This document shows, piece by piece, positions 43,409 through 51,892 of a stretch of 64,000 nt of DNA. Made by a program: the position numbers and the translations under genes. Origin of the DNA: Micromonospora peucetia. Its GTDB lineage: Bacteria; Actinomycetota; Actinomycetes; Mycobacteriales; Micromonosporaceae. The stretch covers positions 1,612,001 through 1,676,000 of the forward strand of contig NZ_FMIC01000002.1 of assembly GCF_900091625.1 (NCBI RefSeq), read 5' to 3'. Each line of letters starts with the position of its first letter. The stretch's first letter is position 1. Under the pieces are notes generated by a model that was not told where the DNA came from, did not search any database, and worked only from the letters and a program-made list of their open reading frames with translations.

Positions 43409-44616
43409 TTCGGCCCCGCCGAACCGGGCCACGGCTCGGTCAGCACCGGCGGCACCGGTACGGCCCGTTCCCGCAGCAGTGCGGCGAGCGCCCGGGCGGC
43501 GAGGTCGGGACCACGTCCGCGTACCCAGGCGGGAACCGCCGTGACCAGCCGGTCCGGGCCTTCCGGCAGGAGCAGGCAGACCGACTCCAACACCCGCCCC
43601 TCGGTGCCTCGGCGCACCTGGAGCAGCACCTGGAGCGCGGCGGCCACCTGGGCGTGGAGCGCGGGGCGGGGCAGCCCGCCGAGCATCCCGAGGGCCTCCA
43701 GCCGCGCCGGCACATCCGACGGGGCGTTGGCGTGCAGGGTGCCGGCGCCGCCATCGTGGCCGGTGTTCAGGGCGGCGAGCAGGTCCACCACCTCCGCGCC
43801 CCGGCACTCGCCGACCACCAGCCGGTCGGGCCGCATCCGCAGGGCCTGCCGCACCAGGTCGGTCAGCCCGACCGCCCCGGAGCCCTCCACGTTGGCCGTC
43901 CGCGCCTGCAATCCGACGACGTGCGGGTGTCGTGGGTGCAGTTCGGCTGCGTCCTCCACCAGAACGATGCGCTCGGTAGCCGGCACCAGCCCGAGCAGGG
44001 TGTTCAGCAGCGTCGTCTTGCCCGAGCCGGTGCCGCCGGTGACCAGGTACGCCAGCCGGGCCGCCACCACGGCGGACAGCACCGGCGCCACCGGCCGGGG
44101 CACCGTCCCCCGGCTCACCAACTCGTCGAGGGTGAAGGGCCGCTGCCGGAAGGTCCGCAGGGACAGGTAGGGCCCGTCGGTCGCCACCGGCGGCAGCACG
44201 GCGTGCAGCCGGGTGCCGTCGGGAAGCCGGGCGTCCGCGAACGGGGAGCCGTCGTCGAGCCGCCGGCCGGCGCTGGCGGTGAGCCGCTGCGCGAGGCGGC
44301 GTACGTCGTCCACCGTGCCGATCGGCACCGCGACCTGGTGCAGGCCCCGTCCCCGGTCCACCCAGACCCGCACACCATTTACCAGAACGTCGGTGACCTC
44401 CGGATCAACCAGCAACGGGGCGAGCGGACCGGCTCCCACCAGGTCGTCGTGCACCTGGTCGGCCATCCGCAGCACGGCGGTGTCGCCGAGGACGGCGGCG
44501 GTGGGCTCCGCGCGTACGGCGGAAACGATCGCGGCAGGGGTGACCGGCGCCGCCGCAGCCGCGATGCGCTGTCGCACCCGGGCGGCCAGGGTGTCGCCCT
44601 CGGACGGCCCGGTCAT
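43405..44616 (-). CDS. tadA: TadA/CpaF pilus assembly ATPase
   Basis: A 403-aa secretion ATPase. Walker A is VTGGTGSGKTTLLN, Walker B region RIVLVEDAAEL, and further motifs are LVRQALRMRPDRLVVGECRG and TLHANAPSDVPARLEAL (His box). Its N-terminal half (VHDDLVGAGPLAPLLVDPEV) is the CpaF-type start. It powers Flp pilus extension. ATG 44616 overlaps the Ssd stop as ATGA, so ssd-tadABC are translationally linked. Confidence 0.92.
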   Translation of the reverse strand: MTGPSEGDTLAARVRQRIAAAAAPVTPAAIVSAVRAEPTAAVLGDTAVLRMADQVHDDLVGAGPLAPLLVDPEVTDVLVNGVRVWVDRGRGLHQVAVPIGTVDDVRRLAQRLTASAGRRLDDGSPFADARLPDGTRLHAVLPPVATDGPYLSLRTFRQRPFTLDELVSRGTVPRPVAPVLSAVVAARLAYLVTGGTGSGKTTLLNTLLGLVPATERIVLVEDAAELHPRHPHVVGLQARTANVEGSGAVGLTDLVRQALRMRPDRLVVGECRGAEVVDLLAALNTGHDGGAGTLHANAPSDVPARLEALGMLGGLPRPALHAQVAAALQVLLQVRRGTEGRVLESVCLLLPEGPDRLVTAVPAWVRGRGPDLAARALAALLRERAVPVPPVLTEPWPGSAGPK

Positions 44617-45716
44617 GCCGCACCCGCCGCCGGCGTGCCGGTCAGCTCGGCGACGATCCGCTGGCAGAGCGCCGCCAGCGGCCCCCGACCGTGGGCGGCC
44701 GGTGCCTCGCCCCGCTCCAGCCCACGGGCCAGCGCCGGTTCCGGGCGAAGCGTGCCGGCCAGCGGCAGCCCGAGCGCCCGGGCCACCTCCGCGGCTGAGA
44801 GCCGGCCCGGTGCCGGACCGCGCACGATCACCGACATCGCGGCGCAGTGCGGGGCGGCAGCCGCCACCACCCGCGCCGCCGAGGCGGTGGCCCGCAGCTC
44901 GGCCGGGACCACCAGATATACCTGGTCGGCCGCCTGGAGCGCGGTGACGGCCGCGTCGTCCAACTGCCGGGGAAGGTCCACCACCACGAAGTCCCGGCCC
45001 CGCCGCGCGGCGTCGACGGTGGCCGCCATCGCCTGGGCGGGGAGGGCGAGCAGGTCGCCCCGGTCCCAGGAGAGCACCACCAGGTCGCCCCGGCTCGGCA
45101 GGGCCCGCACCAGCGCCGGTGCGTCCACCCGGCCGTCGGCGCCGGTCAGTGCCGGCCAGCGCAGCCCTTCCAACTGCTCCCAGCCGAGCACCAGGTCGAG
45201 CCCGCCGCCGAGAGGGTCGGCGTCGACGAGCAGGGTGCGCAGCCGGGCCCGGGCGGCGGTGACGGCGAGGCCGCCCGCCAGGATGCTCGCTCCGGCGCCG
45301 CCCCGCCCGCCCAGGACGGCCACGATCCGGGCGCCACCCGGCTCGGCGCCCTCCGGCCCGCACTCGGCGAACCGGTCGACCAACCACGGCTCGGCGGCCG
45401 GCAGCGTCGCCACATGCTCCGCGCCGATCAGCTCGGCGACCTGCCAGCCGGGATCGAGCTCCCCGGACCTGCCGACCAGCACCATCCGTGGCCGCTGCGG
45501 CAACCGCGCCCGCAGGCAGGGCTGGGCCTGGTCGGCGCCGACCAGCACCAACGGGGCGGGCAGCCAGCGGGTACGGGCCGCGGCGGGGTCGGCGGCGAGT
45601 TCCACCTCGATGCCACCCGCTGCGGCGAGCCGGAGCAGGTCGTCGAGCAGTTCGCCGTCCGAGGTGACGAGCAGCGGCAGGCGCCGGTGCGGCGGGACGG
45701 AGGTACGTGGTGCCAT
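44613..45716 (-). CDS. Septum-site-determining / CpaE-like MinD-family protein (Ssd, Rv3660c-like)
   Basis: A 367-aa protein. An N-terminal receiver-like region (LLVTSDGELLDDLLRLAAAG) precedes a MinD/ParA-type ATPase domain: IVAVLGGRGGAGASILAGGL (deviant Walker A), LLVDADPLGGGLDLVLG and FVVVDLPRQLDDAAV. It corresponds to Rv3660c (Ssd) and to CpaE of Tad loci, proteins thought to place the pilus or the septum. ATG 45716 is chosen. It is the first gene of the Tad operon. Two DnaA-box-like sites lie 85-113 bp upstream. Confidence 0.85.
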   Translation of the reverse strand: MAPRTSVPPHRRLPLLVTSDGELLDDLLRLAAAGGIEVELAADPAAARTRWLPAPLVLVGADQAQPCLRARLPQRPRMVLVGRSGELDPGWQVAELIGAEHVATLPAAEPWLVDRFAECGPEGAEPGGARIVAVLGGRGGAGASILAGGLAVTAARARLRTLLVDADPLGGGLDLVLGWEQLEGLRWPALTGADGRVDAPALVRALPSRGDLVVLSWDRGDLLALPAQAMAATVDAARRGRDFVVVDLPRQLDDAAVTALQAADQVYLVVPAELRATASAARVVAAAAPHCAAMSVIVRGPAPGRLSAAEVARALGLPLAGTLRPEPALARGLERGEAPAAHGRGPLAALCQRIVAELTGTPAAGAA

Positions 45717-45800
45717 CGCGGCCTCCAGCGGTCGGGCTCGGGTTACTGGCCGAGACCCTGCTCGGGCACCATCCCTGGTCGCTGCCCCGACCGCCCGGCC

Positions 45801-45829
45801 TGTGGACAACCGCGCGCCCTGTGGACAAC
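45801..45829 (-). promoter_or_regulatory. Pair of DnaA-box-like 9-mers upstream of ssd
   Basis: TGTGGACAAC occurs at 45801-45810 and 45820-45829 in the same orientation, 19 bp apart. On the minus strand each reads TTGTCCACA, the actinobacterial DnaA-box consensus. They lie in the promoter region of the ssd-tad operon. Single matches also occur at 27010 and, partly, at 18838. The rest of the 45717-46102 gap holds only the small ORF at 46019. Confidence 0.55.
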
Positions 45830-46018
45830 GCCCGCCAGAGCCGTCGATCTGCTATGGACCGGTCTGCGCTACGACAGCCGCTCACCTTCCAGCAGGTCCG
45901 CGCACAGGTGTCCGGCGGCCGGCTTGGCCGCGCTGCCCGGCCGAAGACTTGTTGCGGGCAGGCGCAGGCGTCGAGTAGGTTTCCGGGCACGCCGTCGAGC
46001 CGGAGGGAGGTCAGAACA

Positions 46019-46069
46019 ATGTCCGATGTTCTGCGCCTCGCCCGCGTTCCGGCGTCATCGCGGATCTGA
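46019..46069 (+). CDS. Putative 16-aa leader peptide before a GNAT gene
   Basis: ATG 46019 stands eight bases behind a near-perfect GGAGGGAGG and encodes MSDVLRLARVPASSRI then stop. The acetyltransferase start is 33 bp further on with its own GGAGG. TAGGTT (45976-45981) may be the -10 box. It could be a regulatory leader peptide or a truncated gene; no attenuator structure is evident. Confidence 0.4.
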   Translation: MSDVLRLARVPASSRI

Positions 46070-46102
46070 GCCGGGGCGTCAGCTTTTCCGGAGGATCAAC
46101 CC

Positions 46103-47023
46103 ATGACCGAGCTGGTCATCCGTCCGCTTGTAGCGGGCGAGGAGAGTCTTTTCGATTCAATGCCCGATCCGCTGCCTCAACTGCGTCAGGTCGGTTACGC
46201 CGACGGCATCGCCGGTGGCGGCTACCGGCCCGAGCACACCTGGGTCGCCCTACGAGCCGGGCGCGTCATTGGCCGGGCAGCCTGGCTTCTTCCGCCGGGT
46301 GCGGTCGGCGCTCCCTGGCTGGAACGGTTCGACCTGGCTGCCGAGCCGGAGGTGGGTGCCGCTCTGCTGCGCGCCGCCCACGAGGCACTCGGCGGTCCCC
46401 AGAGGTACTACGCCGCCGTGCCGGCACACTGGCGGCGCCGGCCGGAGGTACTCGCCGTGGTCAAGGCACCGATGGCGGCGGCCCGCCTTGTTGGGCTGGT
46501 CGAACGCGGGGAGCGGCTGAGATGCTCCTGGACGGGCACACCACTGCCGACGACCGCCGGGCGTTACACCTTCCGTCCGGCCACCGACACGGCGGAGATC
46601 AACGCGATGGTCGCCCGCATCAGCGAGCCGGACATACTCACCGGCAAGGAGATCGCGTTGGCGGTCGGCGGAGTGGACCTGGCGACCGACCCGCTGGCCT
46701 GGCTGAACAGCCCAGCCGGAGATTGGCGCATCGGGATTCACGCCGGGAAGCCGGTCGGTCTGGTCGGAACGGCCGGGGATGCGTGCTACCCACTCATCGC
46801 ATACCTCGGCCTGTTCGACGAAGCCGTCCGAGGTGAACTGCTGGCCGAGGCGGTGCGGGCACTGGCCGCCGGCGGTGCCCGAGAGGTGCTGGCCGACGTG
46901 GACGCCCACCGGGTCGTGGTGCTGGCAGAGCTGGAACGGACCGGGTTCCGACAGCTGCGGTCGCGGGTCATCTTCGAGCCCGCCGCCAGTACGCCGTCCG
47001 GTTCGGGCGTCACGCACGGCTGA
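46103..47023 (+). CDS. GNAT-superfamily acetyltransferase-like protein, two-domain
   Basis: A 306-aa protein. It begins ELVIRPLVAGEESLFDSM and has tandem GNAT-like halves: EHTWVALRAGRVIGRAAWLL in the first and DWRIGIHAGKPVGLVGTAGD with AYLGLFDEAVRGELLAEAV in the second. VLADVDAHRVVVLAELERTG is a typical closing motif of the second half. Substrate unknown. It is a plus-strand insertion between the Tad operon and the 6C RNA, with a strong terminator directly after it. Confidence 0.78.
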   Translation: MTELVIRPLVAGEESLFDSMPDPLPQLRQVGYADGIAGGGYRPEHTWVALRAGRVIGRAAWLLPPGAVGAPWLERFDLAAEPEVGAALLRAAHEALGGPQRYYAAVPAHWRRRPEVLAVVKAPMAAARLVGLVERGERLRCSWTGTPLPTTAGRYTFRPATDTAEINAMVARISEPDILTGKEIALAVGGVDLATDPLAWLNSPAGDWRIGIHAGKPVGLVGTAGDACYPLIAYLGLFDEAVRGELLAEAVRALAAGGAREVLADVDAHRVVVLAELERTGFRQLRSRVIFEPAASTPSGSGVTHG

Positions 47024-47050
47024 GCGGTCGCTGCCATCCAGGAGCTCGCC

Positions 47051-47092
47051 CCCGCACGCCGGCCCGTACTCCAGAACGGGCCGGCGTGCGGG
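47051..47092 (+). terminator. Strong hairpin terminator after the GNAT gene
   Basis: A perfect 17-bp stem (CCCGCACGCCGGCCCGT / ACGGGCCGGCGTGCGGG) with an 8-nt loop lies 27 bp past the stop. Confidence 0.8.
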
Positions 47093-47237
47093 CGGTGCCG
47101 ACGCCGCCGATCCTCGTCGACCAACTGCCGGCGGCGCGCGGCCGCCTCGCCGGGCGACGTGGTACGGCGGGTGGGCCGCAGACTTGTCTGGACCGATGAC
47201 GAGGCACTGCCCCGCAACCATGACGTCCTGCGCCTGA

Positions 47238-47432
47238 CGGTCTTCGATCAACCTGGTGCAGCGGGTCATGGGCCACGAGCAGGCGTCAACGACGCTGAAT
47301 CGTTACACGCACGCTCCGGACGACTATGCGGCCCGCGTCCTACCGGCCTTCGAGGACTTGCTGCGCACTGCCGCCTTCGGCCGCAAAGCCCCGCCCGGGA
47401 GCACCTTCGACGAGGACGGAGACGACCTGTGA
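47238..47432 (+). pseudogene. C-terminal remnant of a tyrosine recombinase (integrase)
   Basis: The open frame 47238-47432 encodes 64 residues with no start codon of its own. It reads SSINLVQRVMGHEQASTTLN then RYTHAPDDYAARVLPAFEDL. VMGHEQASTTLNRYTH is the conserved second His-Tyr block of phage/ICE integrases, with the catalytic Tyr. The N-terminal DNA-binding domain and the first Arg box are absent, and the frame upstream is closed by stops. It is therefore the relic of a lost integrative element. It ends 30 bp from the 3'-most hairpin of the 6C RNA. Confidence 0.82.
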
Positions 47433-47461
47433 CCTGCGATGGAGCGCGCACGACGGAAAGG

Positions 47462-47560
47462 GACGACCCCCGTCGGGGGGAGACGGGGGTCGTCGGAGGT
47501 TCGGCTCCGGGGGGGTTGAGCCGAACCTGCTCGGCGGTCACGGGGGGTGCGACCGCCGAG
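47462..47560 (-). ncRNA. 6C RNA (B11-like small RNA), three C-loop hairpins
   Basis: On the minus strand three consecutive hairpins are found, each with a loop of at least six C: 47560-47530 (10-bp stem CTCGGCGGTC/GACCGCCGAG), 47528-47497 (11-bp stem around GGTTCGGCTC) and 47494-47462 (13-bp stem GACGACCCCCGTC/GACGGGGGTCGTC). This is the defining feature of the actinobacterial 6C RNA. Its location between ssd (Rv3660c-like) and the HAD gene (Rv3661-like) is the same as for B11 in Mycobacterium. The last hairpin is followed by CCCTTTCC and may double as terminator. A TACAAC element about 10 bp upstream of the first hairpin could be the -10. Standard 6C RNAs are described with two such loops. 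Confidence 0.85.
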
Positions 47561-47785
47561 GGTCTGCTGTTGTACGAGATGTGAACACTCGTCGCGTCGA
47601 CAAGTCTGCCTGAGCGGACCTGTATACGTCGAGTGGTGTCGCCTCCACTCCCTGCGAAATAATATCCGCAGAGTGTGACCATCGTCACGGTGCGCGAAGG
47701 CGGCAGGGGCTGGCCCGCAGGTCCGAGGGGTCATCGAGCCCCGGGCACCCGCCGACCATAGACCATCCGGCTAGACTTTCGCGCC

Positions 47786-48592
47786 GTGGGCCGAAGTGCC
47801 GCTTTCTTCGATCTGGACAAGACCGTCATCGCCAAGTCGAGCGCCCTGGCGTTCGGTCGGCCGTTCTACCGGGATGGGCTGATCACCCGGCGTGACGTGG
47901 TCAAGTCGGCGTACGCGCAGCTGATGTTCCGGCTGGGCGGCACCGACGAGCAGACCATGGCCAGGACCAGGGACTACCTCGCCACGCTCTGCAAGGGCTG
48001 GCAGGTGGAACAGGTTCGCCAGATCGTCGCGGAGACACTGCACGAGCTGATCAACCCTTACGTGTACGCGGAGGCCGCCGCTCTCATCGAGGAGCACCAG
48101 GCCGCCGGCCGGGACGTCGTCCTGGTTTCCGCCTCCGGCGAGGAGATGGTCCGGCCGATCGGCGTGCTGCTCGGGGTCACCGACGTCATCGCCACCCGGA
48201 TGGGTGTGGTGGACGGCCGCTACAGCGGCGAGGTCGAGTTCTACGCGGCCGGCCCGCGCAAGGTCGACGCGGTCGGTGAGCTGGCCACCGAGCGCGGCTA
48301 CGACCTGGCCGACTCGTACGCCTACTCCGACTCGTACAGCGATCGGCCGTTGCTGGAGTGCGTCGGCCACCCCTCGGTGGTCAACCCGGACCGGCAGCTG
48401 CGCAGGCTCGCGGTCGAGAACTCCTGGCCGGTGCTGGAGTTCCGGCACCCGATCCCGCTGGGCCGGCGACTGCGCGAGCGCCCGGGCGTCCCGGTCGCCG
48501 CCGCGGCGCTGGGGGTGGGCGTGGGCGTCGCCATCGGCATCGCCTGGTACGGCCGCCACCGCCGCACCCGCACCGCCCCCGCACCTGCCTGA
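47786..48592 (+). CDS. HAD-IB family hydrolase (Rv3661-like, SerB-related)
   Basis: A 268-aa phosphatase-like protein. HAD motif I is AAFFDLDKTVIAKSS, motif II VVLVSASGEEM, and motif III/IV lies in RKVDAVGEL and AYSDSYSDRPLL. A hydrophobic segment near the C-terminus (VAAAALGVGVGVAIGIAWYG) suggests membrane attachment. GTG 47786 lies eight bases after TAGACT, a leaderless promoter. Rv3661 and SCO orthologs occupy the same place next to the 6C RNA. Substrate unknown; phosphoserine- or lipid-phosphate-type is usual. Confidence 0.88.
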   Translation: MGRSAAFFDLDKTVIAKSSALAFGRPFYRDGLITRRDVVKSAYAQLMFRLGGTDEQTMARTRDYLATLCKGWQVEQVRQIVAETLHELINPYVYAEAAALIEEHQAAGRDVVLVSASGEEMVRPIGVLLGVTDVIATRMGVVDGRYSGEVEFYAAGPRKVDAVGELATERGYDLADSYAYSDSYSDRPLLECVGHPSVVNPDRQLRRLAVENSWPVLEFRHPIPLGRRLRERPGVPVAAAALGVGVGVAIGIAWYGRHRRTRTAPAPA

Positions 48593-48646
48593 ACCCGGAA
48601 CGAGCGACGCCCACGGGCGGCCGGACGACCATGCCGGGCGCGGCGG

Positions 48647-49393
48647 TCAGGCTGCCGCGAGGACCTCGTCGCCGATGGCGGTGAGCTGGTCGGCGCCGAC
48701 CTCCACCGCCGCCAGGTAGTGGCGCAGCCAGGAGCGCAGGCCGTCCGGGGTGCCGGTGGCGAAGGCGCCGGCCGAGCCCACGTACTCCGGCTCGCGCTCG
48801 TGGTGACCGACGTCCACGGCGAGCAGGCCGCGCGGGTCGAGCCCGCTGGACAGCAGCACCAGCCGGGCGGCGCCCCGGGCCACCACGCCGGACGGCCCGG
48901 CGAAGGGGCGCAGGTTCAGCAGTTCGCCGTGGACGACCGCGGCCAGCACCAGCGGCGAGACCTTCGTGCCGCCGGCGACGAGCCCGGACAGCCCGTCCAG
49001 CCGGGCGGCGACGACCGGGTCGGCCACCGGCCGGCCCAGCTCGGCCTCGCCGACGATGTCGCGGGCGGCGAGCACGTGCAGCCTGGCCAGCGCCTGCCGG
49101 GGCGCCTTCGGCCACAGCTCGGACAGCCCCGGCAGTGCCCCGGCGACCCGCAGCGCGCCCTGCACCACCGTTTCGGTGACCGTCCCGGCACGGACCGCCT
49201 CGCGCTCGCGGGCGTACCCCTCAAGGGCTGCGCTGGCCACCGCGGACCGGAGGCTGACCTCGGCCGCGACCTGGCCGCCGTGGCGGCGCAACGCGCGGTG
49301 CCCGAGCGCCTGGTCGAACCGCTCGCGGGCCTGCTCCAGGGCGGGGGCGATGTCGGCGAGGGCGAGCAGCGGGGCGAGCGGATCTGCGGTCAC
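48647..49393 (-). CDS. Fic-like protein with degenerate catalytic motif
   Basis: A 248-aa protein of the actinobacterial family found next to the HAD and acs genes. The segment VVHGELLNLRPFAGPSGVVA followed by RGAARLVLLSSGL aligns by eye with the Fic motif HPFxxGNGR, but the His is Arg (RPF) and GNGR is PSGV. AMP transfer is therefore unlikely. The upstream helices (SLRSAVASAALEGYAREREA) contain the S-x-x-x-x-E-like inhibitory-type pattern. It may act as a binding scaffold. GTG 49393 start; convergent with the HAD gene. Confidence 0.65.
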   Translation of the reverse strand: MTADPLAPLLALADIAPALEQARERFDQALGHRALRRHGGQVAAEVSLRSAVASAALEGYAREREAVRAGTVTETVVQGALRVAGALPGLSELWPKAPRQALARLHVLAARDIVGEAELGRPVADPVVAARLDGLSGLVAGGTKVSPLVLAAVVHGELLNLRPFAGPSGVVARGAARLVLLSSGLDPRGLLAVDVGHHEREPEYVGSAGAFATGTPDGLRSWLRHYLAAVEVGADQLTAIGDEVLAAA

Positions 49394-49660
49394 CCCGTCA
49401 CGCTATCGACTGCCCGGGGCGATCCGCCGACGAGCCGCCCGGAAGCGACCGTCGCCACCCCGTGACTGGTGTTGGCAAGGGACCCTTCCTCGACAGAAGG
49501 CGTCAACAAGGTGCTCTTCCTTGCATCCGGAGCGCCGTCCGGCGCGCGGCGAGGGCCGCTCGGCGCGCGCCGGACGGGCCGGCGGTCGCCCCTGCTGGCC
49601 GCCCCGACTAACCTCGTGCCCAGAGAGATGCAGGTCACCTGAGCGACGAGGGAGCACGGC
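49394..49660. other. acs upstream region
   Basis: The 267-bp divergent gap includes an AAGGGACCCTTCC-type imperfect repeat (49476-49530, with GGCAAGG and CCTTGC ends) resembling dispersed GTTAACAAGGG-like repeats of Micromonospora. GAGGGAG before ATG 49661 is the acs ribosome-binding site. Confidence 0.4.
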
Positions 49661-51625
<1,965 letters not shown>

Positions 51626-51642
51626 CGTCAGGCGTACGCCCC

Positions 51643-51677
51643 GATGGGTGACGGTCCCGCGCGGATCGTCACCCATC
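51643..51677 (+). terminator. Intrinsic terminator of acs
   Basis: GATGGGTGACG / CGTCACCCATC, an 11-bp perfect stem with a 13-nt loop, begins 17 bp past the stop. It is followed by GTCGTTTCTT. Confidence 0.8.
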
Positions 51678-51892
51678 GTCGTTTCTTACGGGTGGTAGAC
51701 CGAGCGGGTGCGCGCTGTCACATCGGTCGGTCGGGTGAGCCGGGAGAAGCTGAACGGACACAGGCAGACGTCGCCCCCTGTCGTTCGCCTTCGTTCTGAT
51801 TTAGGTTCACGCAAGTCGGAACGATTCGATGACCGTCACATCGATGGAGCGCCGACGCCTCCCTCCTCACCATGCCCGAGAAACGGAGCGGA

